DNA of 64,000 bases. Source: Dyadobacter fermentans (GTDB lineage Bacteria; Bacteroidota; Bacteroidia; Cytophagales; Spirosomataceae). This document shows, piece by piece, positions 43,736 to 53,200 of the stretch. Location of the stretch: positions 124,001-188,000 of the forward strand of contig NZ_JAHXBN010000001.1 of NCBI RefSeq assembly GCF_019924045.1, given 5' to 3'. Each line of letters opens with the position of its first letter. Positions within the stretch are counted from its first letter, which is position 1. The position numbers and the translations under genes are program-made. The notes under the pieces are model-generated. The model saw only the letters and a program-made list of their open reading frames with translations, did not search any database and was not told where the DNA came from.

Positions 43736-44062
43736 ATGGTTACGGTAAGCGATACAGCCAAAAACAAAATTGTAGAACTCCGCAAGGCTGACGGTTTTGA
43801 CGACGATTATCAGATTCGTGTAGGCGTACTCGGCGGCGGTTGTTCGGGTCTCACATACAACCTCGAATTCAACTCCGAATCGAAGCCGAACGATATGGTT
43901 TTTGAGGATAAAGGAGTGAAGATTATCGTAGACAAAAAGAGCCTCCTATACCTGGCCGGAACGACCCTCGATTTCACGGATGGGTTGAACGGAAAAGGCT
44001 TCCAGTTCATCAATCCCAACGCCACCCGCACTTGCGGATGCGGCGAGAGCTTTGCGGTATAA
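43736..44062 (+). CDS. HesB/IscA family iron-sulfur cluster assembly protein
   Basis: A 108-residue A-type carrier. It carries the three conserved cysteines, C36 in GGGCSGLTY and C100/C102 in TRTCGCGESF, that ligate an Fe-S cluster or iron. The core strands read YQIRVGVLGGG and GVKIIVDKKSLLYLAGTTLD. It delivers clusters to target proteins in the cytoplasm. It stands alone, not within an isc or suf operon, and ends at a strong terminator. Whether it is IscA, SufA or ErpA type cannot be decided from this window. Confidence 0.95.
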   Translation: MVTVSDTAKNKIVELRKADGFDDDYQIRVGVLGGGCSGLTYNLEFNSESKPNDMVFEDKGVKIIVDKKSLLYLAGTTLDFTDGLNGKGFQFINPNATRTCGCGESFAV

Positions 44063-44091
44063 TTAAATTATTAAAATATTTTATTTTGAAA

Positions 44092-44126
44092 AAACGCGCT
44101 CCGAAACCCGGAGCGCGTTTTTTTTA
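44092..44126 (+). terminator. Terminator after the IscA-like gene
   Basis: AAACGCGCTCCG (44092-44103) pairs with CGGAGCGCGTTT (44109-44120), a perfect 12-bp stem with a 5-nt loop, followed by TTTTTAT. Confidence 0.95.
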
Positions 44127-44196
44127 TCGTTTTGAATGGGTTTATTTTGAACCGTCTTTTACACACCGCATTAAAGGAACGTTTAAATCCATTTGA

Positions 44197-45096
44197 ATGA
44201 AACCAACTCTTTTGATTTTGGCTGCCGGCATCGGTAGCAGGTACGGAGGTATCAAGCAGCTCGACCAGTTCGGTCCCAACGGAGAAACCATCATCGATTA
44301 TTCTTTATACGACGCCATTCGCGCAGGTTTTGGAAAAGTAGTCTTTATCGTACGCCAGGAGATCAAAGACAGCGCCGAAGCGATTTTTGCCCCTAAACTC
44401 AAAGGTAAAATCGACTTCGACTTCGCGATTCAGGGCGTTCAATCCTACGTTCCGGAAGACCTGGGTACCGTGGAGCGGACCAAACCATGGGGGACCGGCC
44501 ATGCGACCCTCTGTGCCTGGGAGCAAACCGACACGCCCTTTGCCGTGATCAACGCGGATGACTTCTATGGTCGCGATGCATTTGAAACTATGGCTAAGTT
44601 CCTGCAAACCGACACGAACGACAAGCAGCACGCCATGATCGGCTACGAGCTGAAACGCACGCTTTCCGAAAACGGCACCGTCTCGCGTGGTGTGTGCGTG
44701 GAGCGCGAGGACCACAACCTCGAATCCGTAGTGGAACGCACCAAAATCTTTGAAGAAAATGGCACAATCTATTTCGAAGAAGGCGAAACCCGCACCGAAT
44801 TGGCGCCTCAAACGCCGGTTTCGATGAACTTCTGGGGCTTCAAACCCTCGATGTTCCCTATTACCAAAGAACTTTTTGAAAAGTACGCCCGCGAAAATAT
44901 CGACACGCCGAAAGCCGAATTTTACATCCCGACTGTAATGACGCACATCATCAAGAGCGGCCTGGGCGATTGCCGGGTGTTCCGCGTTGCTTCCGACTGG
45001 TTTGGGGTTACTTATCCTGATGACAAGCCGTCGGTACAGGCGTCGTTGAATGCATTACATGAGGCAGGAGCTTATCCTCCGAAATTGTGGGAGTAA
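44197..45096 (+). CDS. Sugar-phosphate nucleotidyltransferase family protein
   Basis: A 299-residue cytoplasmic protein of the GT-A nucleotidyltransferase group. It starts LLILAAGIGSRYGGIKQLDQ, with the G-x-G-[ST]-R nucleotide loop, and has AFAVINADDF-like FAVINADDFYGRDAF with the metal-binding Asp pair. Further strands are KPWGTGHATLCAWEQ and VSMNFWGFKPSMF. The family joins an NTP to a sugar or amino-sugar phosphate. The exact sugar is not known. It is likely monocistronic, with terminators on both sides. Confidence 0.85.
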   Translation: MKPTLLILAAGIGSRYGGIKQLDQFGPNGETIIDYSLYDAIRAGFGKVVFIVRQEIKDSAEAIFAPKLKGKIDFDFAIQGVQSYVPEDLGTVERTKPWGTGHATLCAWEQTDTPFAVINADDFYGRDAFETMAKFLQTDTNDKQHAMIGYELKRTLSENGTVSRGVCVEREDHNLESVVERTKIFEENGTIYFEEGETRTELAPQTPVSMNFWGFKPSMFPITKELFEKYARENIDTPKAEFYIPTVMTHIIKSGLGDCRVFRVASDWFGVTYPDDKPSVQASLNALHEAGAYPPKLWE

Positions 45097-45140
45097 TGTA
45101 TTGCTGATGAGTTCTTTTGAAACAGCAGAGACTTAACTAA

Positions 45141-45173
45141 AAGGCGTCCGCGAAACTCGCGGACGCCTTTTGC
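45141..45173. terminator. Bidirectional terminator
   Basis: AAGGCGTCCGCG (45141-45152) pairs with CGCGGACGCCTT (45158-45169), a perfect 12-bp stem, between the nucleotidyltransferase gene and the convergent FG-GAP gene. Confidence 0.85.
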
Positions 45174-45209
45174 ATTACATCTAAACCTTATTTATGAAGT
45201 TCTTATACA

Positions 45210-47972
45210 TTATCTGCGTATCAGTATTTGGCGGGTGGTAAGCGAACCATCCGTTTTGGTAATGATCAGGAAGTAAGCGCCTTCGGGGAGGTTGCTCACA
45301 TCTACGAATGATCGAAGCTCATTTGATTGATACATCACCGATCCTGTTGCTGTGAGGATTCTCAAACTTTGCACCTGGTCTTTGTCTTTGAGATCGATAT
45401 TCAATCGGCTGGAAACAGGGTTGGGATAAATCTTGGCTATTTCCGATGCTTTCCCCTCCTCCAAACGGATTGCTTTCTTTTCGATAGTTTCTGATAAATT
45501 ACCTCCTTTTTCCTCCGGCACCGGCGCAGTACCATTTCCCATCAGATAGGCCGGTAAATACCGCCATGGTCCATACGATTGTCCGGTCAATGCCAAAACA
45601 GGGTCGTACTTGACACGCACCCGCACCTTGGTACCCGGCCCTTGCTTGTCAATCACATTTTTCAGCTCGAAGCCAGTCGTTCCCAGGTTCGAGTAAGCAT
45701 TTTGCGATGCAGTGGATTGGGTACTGTTGGTAATGCGATTGTTACTGCCTTTGGAAAAGCCTTGTCCTGTCGGTTTGGTTTCCCACACCAGCTTGCCTTT
45801 GTTTCGGCCTGTGAATGACTTGGTGAACAGGCCCGCGCCGAAGTTGGTTTGTGGGAATTGGGTGTGGTTGATGGGGGTGGTGAGGTCGGTGTTGTAGAGG
45901 CGGAGGTTGTTGCGGGAGCCTAATGTGGCGTTGCCGTAAAACAAGTTAGTGGCCCCATTGCCGTAGTACGGAGCTCCGACTATCAAATCACTCACACCAT
46001 CACCATTAATATCACCTGCGCCTGAAACTGACTGACCCATTTCTGAAAAGTCAGTGTCGCTAGTAATGATGGTTTTTTCCTGCGAAACTCCATTGGCAGA
46101 TCCGTAATACACAATGGCTGCCCCACCAAGAATTTGGGAAGTTTGATAATGAATTGCCCCAAGTACGATATCAGTATAACCATCGTCATTTACATCTCCG
46201 GCACACGAAACCGACGAACCTATATAAGCCAATTGATTTACCGATATGGTTGTTTTTGTGGCAATAGACACCCCGGTCGTTGAGCCATAGTACACAAAAA
46301 CAGCTCCTTCACTGTTTTGGCTTATTGTAAAAAGCGGGGCACCTATAAGGATATCGGCAAAACCATCCCCATTCACATCTCCGGCAGAGCTCACTTTATT
46401 ACCCATGGCAGCGTTGTATTGGTTGCCTTCTAGGATTGTAGGGCTCCCCTGAAGGCCGTTGCTCCCTCCACGATAGATGAACGCCGCACCTTCCCCTTCT
46501 TGGCCCTGTCCATTGGTGTACCAGCGGGCGCCTACGATAATATCGCTGAATCCGTCCGCATCGATGTCACCGGCGGGAGCGAGTGAGTAGCCGAACTGGG
46601 CATTGGGTTGGTTGATTTGGAGATAAGTGAAATTAGAAAACAGGTTTCCATTTGCACTACCCCGGCAAACTGCCACGGTCCCTTCTTTGCTTTCACCCTG
46701 TGTGTCCTGGCTAGCGCCAATTAATACGTCACTGAATCCATCAGCACTAATATCGCCAGCAGTTGCAACTGTAATTCCCATAAGTGCTCCCGCGTGGCCA
46801 TTTCCAAATTGATAACTGGTAATAGGATCAGTGAAAAACTTGTCAGAGCCAAGGTAGAGCTTTGCGATTCCATCGTCGATCGCATCCTTATCATAATACG
46901 GCACCCCCACCAGCACATCACTAAATCCGTCCCCATTGAAGTCCCCTGCACTTGCCACGGAATACCCCATTTGCGCATCCTTCTGGTTGCTTTGGAAGGT
47001 AACCGCTATCGCAGTCAATACAAAGGGGCCGCCTTTGTACACAAAAGCTCCTCCTTCATTTTCCTCTCCCAGATCATACTTCGGTGCGCCAATGACCACA
47101 TCACTGTAACCATCACCGTTCACATCCCCCGCGCTCGCTACCGAGAAGCCCAGCCACATATAGCTTTGGTCGACTTGAAGTACCTTATTAGCATTCTGCG
47201 GTGTGCCGTTGGCAATAATAGGGTCAATCGTGACCGGGTAGGCGGCCCCGGCTACATCCACGCTGATCTGAATGCGGTTATCCACGTAAGCAAGGTTTGC
47301 GCTTAACGGCCTTTTGTTGGCGTCCCAGCATTGGAGGTCGCTGTAAACGAGCTCGTTGTGGGTTTGTCCATCAGCTGCTTCGGAATAGAAGCGCAGCTCG
47401 TTGTCCGAACGCTGTTCTACTTTCAGGCCTTTGGCGGTCATTTTTACCTGCAACTGGCGTGTGCCTTCCGGGGCGTTTTCGATGATGAAGTTCTGGCGGA
47501 CGCCGTCTTCGTTGTTGATAAACTCCTCGGTGAATGCATTGTGACTGATTAGCACCTTGTTTTCGTGGTGTTCAGCCTTTGCATGGGCTTCGGGGGTGTA
47601 GAGCAGCTTGCCGTCGGCGAATACGCCTTCATTCACCAGTTCCATTTTGAAACCCTCGCCGGTGGTGTCTACACGGGTCTGGACGGTGAGTTTACCCGGC
47701 TCGTAGTAGGCGCGGATATTGTTCCGGCGGTTGGGGCTTTGCAGTTTTTTCTTGCGCTCGTCGTAGGAGATGTGGTACTCCTGTTTTTCCAGTGAGCTAC
47801 GGATGTCCGCCAACGTCGCTTCTGAAACGCCTGTCGGTAACGCTTCGGCGTTTTTCGTGACTTGCTTTGAAGGAGCCGGGCTTATTCGATGGTGTTTGTG
47901 CCATAATCCTGCTCCGAGGAGAGTCGTTCCGGCCAGGGCAATGGCCATGGCCCGTTGATAAATCTTTTTCAT
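45210..47972 (-). CDS. Secreted FG-GAP (integrin-alpha-like) protein with T9SS sorting domain, 7 repeats
   Basis: The ATG at 47972 opens a signal-like segment (KKIYQRAMAIALAGTTLLGAG); the frame extends 34 codons upstream without need. The 920-residue product has an N-terminal domain of about 250 residues shared with its neighbour (EYHISYDERKKKLQSPNRRN; PVTIDPII). Seven FG-GAP repeats follow, each with AGDxNxDGxxD calcium-loop residues, enough for one seven-bladed propeller. Then comes a region beginning LRLYNTDLTTPIN and a C-terminal type A sorting domain (IYPNPVSSRLNIDLKD to TRQILIRR). It should be exported by the type IX system to the surface or medium. Ligand unknown. Confidence 0.9.
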   Translation of the reverse strand: MKKIYQRAMAIALAGTTLLGAGLWHKHHRISPAPSKQVTKNAEALPTGVSEATLADIRSSLEKQEYHISYDERKKKLQSPNRRNNIRAYYEPGKLTVQTRVDTTGEGFKMELVNEGVFADGKLLYTPEAHAKAEHHENKVLISHNAFTEEFINNEDGVRQNFIIENAPEGTRQLQVKMTAKGLKVEQRSDNELRFYSEAADGQTHNELVYSDLQCWDANKRPLSANLAYVDNRIQISVDVAGAAYPVTIDPIIANGTPQNANKVLQVDQSYMWLGFSVASAGDVNGDGYSDVVIGAPKYDLGEENEGGAFVYKGGPFVLTAIAVTFQSNQKDAQMGYSVASAGDFNGDGFSDVLVGVPYYDKDAIDDGIAKLYLGSDKFFTDPITSYQFGNGHAGALMGITVATAGDISADGFSDVLIGASQDTQGESKEGTVAVCRGSANGNLFSNFTYLQINQPNAQFGYSLAPAGDIDADGFSDIIVGARWYTNGQGQEGEGAAFIYRGGSNGLQGSPTILEGNQYNAAMGNKVSSAGDVNGDGFADILIGAPLFTISQNSEGAVFVYYGSTTGVSIATKTTISVNQLAYIGSSVSCAGDVNDDGYTDIVLGAIHYQTSQILGGAAIVYYGSANGVSQEKTIITSDTDFSEMGQSVSGAGDINGDGVSDLIVGAPYYGNGATNLFYGNATLGSRNNLRLYNTDLTTPINHTQFPQTNFGAGLFTKSFTGRNKGKLVWETKPTGQGFSKGSNNRITNSTQSTASQNAYSNLGTTGFELKNVIDKQGPGTKVRVRVKYDPVLALTGQSYGPWRYLPAYLMGNGTAPVPEEKGGNLSETIEKKAIRLEEGKASEIAKIYPNPVSSRLNIDLKDKDQVQSLRILTATGSVMYQSNELRSFVDVSNLPEGAYFLIITKTDGSLTTRQILIRR

Positions 47973-48007
47973 ACTCGTGTGTATTGATAGTTTTGGATTA
48001 CGGTAAT

Positions 48008-48084
48008 ATTCCCGCGCCCCAAATTTTGTGAGCGCGGGAATTAAAAAGGCTAAGCGATTATTCTCAGGTAGCAACCGCTTAGCC
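48008..48084 (-). terminator. Terminator of the 14-repeat FG-GAP gene plus second hairpin
   Basis: On the minus strand, GGCTAAGCG and CGCTTAGCC (48048-48056 with 48076-48084) form a stem followed by TTTTTAA. Beyond it a second perfect 10-bp hairpin joins 48008-48017 and 48032-48041 (ATTCCCGCGC). Confidence 0.75.
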
Positions 48085-48122
48085 CGTGGTTCATTGATCT
48101 TCTGAAAGTAGCCGCCGGATAA

Positions 48123-51100
48123 TTAGTGTAACACGATAGGATGATTACTTTCCGTGGCATCGGCGTAACGGATGCGGAGCACATATCGTCCCGTACCGAC
48201 TCCGCGCAGATCCAGTTTTTCAGAATTTCCTTTCCAACTTCGGACTACCGCGCCGTTGGTTGTGAGCAATGCCGATTCGGCGATTGTCAGGGTTTTTCCG
48301 GTATGAATGTGTAATGCCGACGCTGCCGGGTTGGGGTATACGTAGGTTGTTGCGGCCGGATTTTCATTGTGTCCGGTTTCGGGGATCTTCGGAACGGGAG
48401 CGCTGGTTGTTCCCGTGGATGGACCGGACAGGTAACGCCATGGGCTGTAAACCTGCCCCGTCAACGATAGCGCGGGGTTGTATTTAATTCTGATCCTCAG
48501 GTTTGTTCGGGAGCCTTGTTTGTTAATTTTCGCTTTGAGCTCCGAGCCGGTGAGGCTGTAATATCCTTTTTGAGAGCCGTTATAAAAAGTGCTGTTAGGA
48601 AGAAACCCATTGGAGCCGGTAGAGAATGCCTGCCCGCTTGCAAGCGCTTCCCAGGCCAGTTTTCCTTTACTCAATCCTAAAAATGATTTGGAAAACAACC
48701 CCACTCCGAAATCACTTTTGCTATGCTGCTGGTTGCTCAGCAATGTAGAGAGATCCGAGTTATAAAGGCGGATGCTGTTGCGTAAACCCACGCCATTATT
48801 GCCGTAATAGACAAATGCGGCATCCGTGTCCGTCTGGCCGGAGCTGAAATTGGGTGAGCCGACGAGCATATCAGCAAATCCGTCGGCATTCACATCGCCG
48901 GCAGCGGCCACTGCCCATCCGAAGAAGTCATAAGCATCGTTGGGATTCCCCGTAATGCGTTGCGGGCTGTGAGCGATTCCTGCGGGCGATCCGTAAAAAA
49001 TCAGGGCGAGGCCTGTTAGCACCGAGGTGTTTTCATCCATAAACCATGGCTCGCCGACAAGCACATCACCGTACCCATCACCATTGAGGTCACCTGCGCC
49101 CGCGACGGACTCGCCCATAGCAGCGCCCATACCCGTCTCGTGCGCGTACAGATGCGTGACGTTCGCTTCCGTGATTCCGGCAGGCGAACCATAGTAAATG
49201 TGGGCGGCACCGTCGCCGTTATTATAGGCATGCGCGCCCACAACTACGTCGGAATGCCCGTCGCCATTCAAATCGCCTGCGCCGGACACATCCCAGCCGA
49301 AATGCGCCTGATCCTGCGTGCCTTTGATGCAATCCAAAGTAAGCGAATCCAGTGAATTGGCTTTCCCGCACCCAATAAAGATGGCGCCCGCGTCGTAATC
49401 GCCGACGCTGTATGCACCCGCAATGATATCGTCCTGGCCGTCGCCATTCACATCGCCGGCGGCTGACACCGCATTGCCGAGCCGTGCATCTTCCAGGTCG
49501 CTTTCGATGATCCGTAGTCCGGCGGGATTGGGACCGTTGGGCGAACCGGGGAACAGGTAAAGTGCTCCTTCTTCCGACTGGCCGTTGGAATAGTTCATCG
49601 CGCCGATTACTATTTCGGAAAAGCCATCGTCATTCAGGTCACCGGCGTGCGCTACGGCGCAGCCAAACCAGGCGCCGGTTTTGTTGCTTTCGAGTTGGAT
49701 AGGGGTTGAGTGGAGGCCTGCCGGCGAGCCGAGGTAAACAAAGGCGGCGCCCTCTTCGTTCTGGCCACCACTATAATGCATCGCGCCAACGATAATGTCG
49801 CCAAACCCGTCGCCGTTGATATCCCCGGCAGCGGAAACGGATGTGCCGAAACCGGCGTCCGACTGATCGGCTTCGAGCAGATGGGCGGGTATCTGGTTGA
49901 TGCCGTCCGGCGTTCCGCTAAACAGGATTGCGACGCCTTCCTCGGATTGGCCATTGTCATAATGCGGTGCGCCGACGATAACGTCGTCGTAGCCATCGCC
50001 GTCGACATCGCCTGCACCCGAAACGGAGTACCCCAGGGCCGACTCCGGCTGGTTGGCGTTCAAAGCGGTGGTAGTGGCGGTGTTGGGACCGGAAGCACCG
50101 CCGTGCCAGATCATCATTGCGCCTTCGTTGTTTTGTGTATCGTCATAAAGATGAGCGCCGATGACAATATCGCTGTACCCGTCGCCATCGACATCCCCCG
50201 CACTCGCGAGCGACTGACCGAGGTACGCATTGGCCTGACCGCTTTTAAAAACAGATGCAGGTTTTTTCTGAATACCCGCCGGAATTCCTGAATAGAGCAT
50301 GACTACTCCTTCATTGGAAAGGTTTTTACCCTGCATTCGGCTCGCAATCATAATGTCGGCATAGCCGTCGCCTTCCACATCACCAGCACAGGCCACCGCA
50401 CGACCGAATTCTTCTTCCATTTGTTGGCCCGCAAGCGTGATCGGGGCGTTGGCATTGATTCCATTTGCGGAACCAAGGTGAATTTTGACCAAACCCTGGT
50501 CGGTATACACCTTGTCGTAATGCGGCGCACCGAGGATGATATCGGAAAAACCGTCGCCATTTAAATCCCCCGCGGATGCGAGCGAGGTGCCCAGGTGGGC
50601 GTCGGCCTGGTTGCTTTGGATTACGGTTGGGACAGGTGATATTCCCTGCACGCCGCCCAGGTACACCAACGCGGCGCCCTCATTGGATTCGCCCTGATCG
50701 TAAAACGGTGCACCAACCAGCGCATCGCTGAAACCATCCGAGTTGACGTCCCCTGCACCCGCCACACAGGTGCCCATTCCGGAAATCGACTGGTTCATTT
50801 CCAGGATCGTCATCTTGTTGGCATCGATGCCGACTATTGAACCATAATAAACAAATGCCGCCCCTTCGTCCAACTGCCCTTTATCGAACTCGCTGGCACC
50901 GACGATCAGATCGCTGTAACTATCATTATTAATGTCGCCCGCGAGCGCTATGGCCGTGCCGAATTGTGCCCCGGCCTGATTTCCTTCCAGCATCACAGCC
51001 GGATTAGGCTTTATGCCTTTGGGAGACCCGAAATGGACAAATACTACGCCCTCGTCGGGCTGCCCGTTGTCGTAAAATGGCGCTCCCAGGATAATATCGC

Positions 51101-52139
51101 TGAAACCGTCATTGTTGATATCTCCTGCGCTCGAAACTGAGTAGCCCATCTCGGCGTGTGCCTGGTTGCTTTCCAAAAGTGTTGGCAAAGGATTGAGCCC
51201 GTTGGCAGAACCATAGTAGAGAAATGCCGCTCCCTCGTTGTCCTCTCCATTATCATAATGCGGCGCTCCGGCCAGTACATCACTATACCCGTCGGAATTG
51301 ACGTCCCCGGCCGAAGCGACCGAAAATCCCAGCAATGCATCCGCTTGTGATGAGGCGAACAGGGCATTGGCATTGGCCGGATTGCCATTTACGACAATCG
51401 GATCGATCGTCACGGGGTAGGCGGCATGATGCACGTCGACGGTGATGCGAATTTGCTGACCCTCGCCGGTCAGATGCGCGGCGAGCGGCCGGTTTCCGGC
51501 GTCCCAGCATTTCAGATCGCGGTAAATGAGGCGGGGATGTACCTGGTCGTCATCTGCAAAAAACAGCAATTCGTTTTCACTTCCATTCTCTATGCGTAAG
51601 CCCCGGGCGGATAGTTTTACTTCCAGTTCTTTCGTATCGGCAGGGGCGTGCTGAATGATAAAATTCTGCCGTAAGCCGCTTTCACTGTTGATAAACTCTT
51701 CCGTGAATGTTGAATGCCGGATGAGGAGCCTGTTTTCAAGTATTTCAGGTTTAGCGCCAGGGTTTGGCTGGTCGATCAGCAGGCCGTCGGCCAGGATACC
51801 TTCATTTTTTAATTCCAACAAAAACTGCCGGTCGGGGGAATCGACGCGGTTTTGAATCGTGAGATTTCCAGGCTTGTAACAGGCACGGAGATTGTGCTTT
51901 CGGTTGGGACTTTGGAGTACGCGCCGGGCGTGGTCGTAGGAAATGTGGTACTCGCGGAAAGCGATGATTTCGCCGAATCCGGGTGGAATGCCGGTATCAT
52001 TATGGCTGTCCGGCTTTAACAGACTTTCGCCGGGTAATGATTGTTTTAAAAAGTCAGGGAAGAAGCTAACGCAGCCCGCATAGGTGAGAAGCGCGATAAC
52101 GGACGCCGCAATGGATAGCGGCAGGAGGTGTTGTCTCAT
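48123..52139 (-). CDS. Secreted FG-GAP protein with T9SS sorting domain, 14 repeats
   Basis: A 1338-residue paralog of the neighbouring protein. The N-terminus is a signal segment (RQHLLPLSIAASVIALLTYA) followed by the same domain (EYHISYDHARRVLQSPNRKH; PVTIDPIV). I count 14 FG-GAP repeats with the AGDxNxDGxxD motif, exactly twice the neighbour's seven, which suggests two seven-bladed propellers in tandem. The shared pre-terminal region (IRLYNSDLSTLLSNQQHS, PWRYLSG) and a sorting-like end (VYPNPAASALHIHTG to VLH) follow. It lies 5' of the smaller paralog in the same direction but with a terminator between, so they may be independent units. Probably a large surface or secreted adhesin or scaffold. 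Confidence 0.9.
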   Translation of the reverse strand: MRQHLLPLSIAASVIALLTYAGCVSFFPDFLKQSLPGESLLKPDSHNDTGIPPGFGEIIAFREYHISYDHARRVLQSPNRKHNLRACYKPGNLTIQNRVDSPDRQFLLELKNEGILADGLLIDQPNPGAKPEILENRLLIRHSTFTEEFINSESGLRQNFIIQHAPADTKELEVKLSARGLRIENGSENELLFFADDDQVHPRLIYRDLKCWDAGNRPLAAHLTGEGQQIRITVDVHHAAYPVTIDPIVVNGNPANANALFASSQADALLGFSVASAGDVNSDGYSDVLAGAPHYDNGEDNEGAAFLYYGSANGLNPLPTLLESNQAHAEMGYSVSSAGDINNDGFSDIILGAPFYDNGQPDEGVVFVHFGSPKGIKPNPAVMLEGNQAGAQFGTAIALAGDINNDSYSDLIVGASEFDKGQLDEGAAFVYYGSIVGIDANKMTILEMNQSISGMGTCVAGAGDVNSDGFSDALVGAPFYDQGESNEGAALVYLGGVQGISPVPTVIQSNQADAHLGTSLASAGDLNGDGFSDIILGAPHYDKVYTDQGLVKIHLGSANGINANAPITLAGQQMEEEFGRAVACAGDVEGDGYADIMIASRMQGKNLSNEGVVMLYSGIPAGIQKKPASVFKSGQANAYLGQSLASAGDVDGDGYSDIVIGAHLYDDTQNNEGAMMIWHGGASGPNTATTTALNANQPESALGYSVSGAGDVDGDGYDDVIVGAPHYDNGQSEEGVAILFSGTPDGINQIPAHLLEADQSDAGFGTSVSAAGDINGDGFGDIIVGAMHYSGGQNEEGAAFVYLGSPAGLHSTPIQLESNKTGAWFGCAVAHAGDLNDDGFSEIVIGAMNYSNGQSEEGALYLFPGSPNGPNPAGLRIIESDLEDARLGNAVSAAGDVNGDGQDDIIAGAYSVGDYDAGAIFIGCGKANSLDSLTLDCIKGTQDQAHFGWDVSGAGDLNGDGHSDVVVGAHAYNNGDGAAHIYYGSPAGITEANVTHLYAHETGMGAAMGESVAGAGDLNGDGYGDVLVGEPWFMDENTSVLTGLALIFYGSPAGIAHSPQRITGNPNDAYDFFGWAVAAAGDVNADGFADMLVGSPNFSSGQTDTDAAFVYYGNNGVGLRNSIRLYNSDLSTLLSNQQHSKSDFGVGLFSKSFLGLSKGKLAWEALASGQAFSTGSNGFLPNSTFYNGSQKGYYSLTGSELKAKINKQGSRTNLRIRIKYNPALSLTGQVYSPWRYLSGPSTGTTSAPVPKIPETGHNENPAATTYVYPNPAASALHIHTGKTLTIAESALLTTNGAVVRSWKGNSEKLDLRGVGTGRYVLRIRYADATESNHPIVLH

Positions 52140-52273
52140 GGGAAAAATTTAGGATAAGGTGAAGTGTAAAACAGGGCGGCCGACCCGGTTTTCAATTTTG
52201 TACTTATCTTAAACTCTTTCCGAAAGCAATGTTCAGGTGACGCTAGTGGTTATCAAACGGCTAATTCGGCTCC

Positions 52274-52310
52274 AAAAAAGAAAATCCCGGAAGCTGAGTG
52301 CCCGGGATTT
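52274..52310 (-). terminator. Terminator after the SGNH hydrolase gene
   Basis: AAATCCCGG (52282-52290) and CCGGGATTT (52302-52310) pair; the minus-strand transcript then runs into TTTTCTTTTTT. Confidence 0.85.
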
Positions 52311-52334
52311 CCCTCATGGGTTGAAATGCAGGAT

Positions 52335-53012
52335 TTACTTCTGCACCAATGCTTCCAGCATTTTCTCTGCCAGGAATTGGTTGCCGGCTTCCGTCAAATG
52401 CACGCGGTCAGTCGTGAGAACGCCTTTTTCCTTGTTTTCAGGGTTGTTCTGGGCCAGATAGTCCTGGAAATGTTTGCGCAGGTCGAGCAGTTGCAGGTTG
52501 TTGCGCGTCGCAATCTCGCGGATCAGTTTGGAATATTGGTTCAAATCACCGTCCTGCTGGTTGGAATTATCGTTGCGCTCGCCGATAACGGTAGGGGTAC
52601 ACACGATCACGCGGATATTCTGCGCTTTCAGTTTTTTGATCAGTGCCTCGTAGAACTTCACATATTTATCAGGATCGGTACCGGTTCCCGACGAGGCTTT
52701 GTGCCATACGTCGTTGATGCCCACGTAAATGAATACGACATCCGGCTTTTTGGCGAGCACATCGTCTTCCAGTCTTAAATAGAGGTCGTACACCTTATTA
52801 CCACCGATTCCGGCGCCGATCAGCTCATACTGGCCGTCCTGGCCCTTCGCTTTCAGCATTTCGCCTACTTTGGTAATATAGCCGGTGGGGCTCACGCCCG
52901 CCTGGGTAATGGAATCGCCGAAGAATACGACGCGAAGAGGCTTGTCGGCACGCATGGCAAGTAACGGAAGCGCGATAACGGCAATTTGCAGCAGTTTGAA
53001 AAGTACTTTCAT
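52335..53012 (-). CDS. SGNH/GDSL-type esterase
   Basis: A 225-residue secreted hydrolase with a signal peptide (KVLFKLLQIAVIALPLLAM). It has block I GDSIT with nucleophile S34, block II Gly in GIGGNKVYDL, block III GIND, and a C-terminal DRVHLTEAGN holding the catalytic Asp and His. Together these give the SGNH Ser-Gly-Asn-His set. Such enzymes remove acyl groups from carbohydrates, lipids or other esters. It lies downstream of the mod operon, separated by array G, and appears to be its own unit. Confidence 0.9.
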   Translation of the reverse strand: MKVLFKLLQIAVIALPLLAMRADKPLRVVFFGDSITQAGVSPTGYITKVGEMLKAKGQDGQYELIGAGIGGNKVYDLYLRLEDDVLAKKPDVVFIYVGINDVWHKASSGTGTDPDKYVKFYEALIKKLKAQNIRVIVCTPTVIGERNDNSNQQDGDLNQYSKLIREIATRNNLQLLDLRKHFQDYLAQNNPENKEKGVLTTDRVHLTEAGNQFLAEKMLEALVQK

Positions 53013-53090
53013 GGATTGATTGTATGGATTTTTTGGTGAAAAGACTGATTGGCGGCGGAAATACCCTTAGGCGCTGCGCGCGACCATGGG

Positions 53091-53200
53091 GCCTTAAGGC
53101 CCGACCATAGAGCCTTAAGGCTCGACCGCCGACCATGGATTGGTTGTCCGCGGTCCATGGTCTATGGTTCATGGTCTATGGTCGGCGGTCTACGATCATC
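53091..53200. repeat. 7-bp periodic inverted array G, overlapping the modC 3' end
   Basis: The left arm carries GACCATG, CGACCAT, CGACCGC, CGACCAT units and two palindromes GGCCTTAAGGCC and AGCCTTAAGGCT. The right arm reads GGTCCAT, GGTCTAT, GGTTCAT, GGTCTAT, GGTCGGC, GGTCTAC at 7-bp steps. The arms are inverted relative to each other. The right arm also encodes the last residues of modC. Confidence 0.85.
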
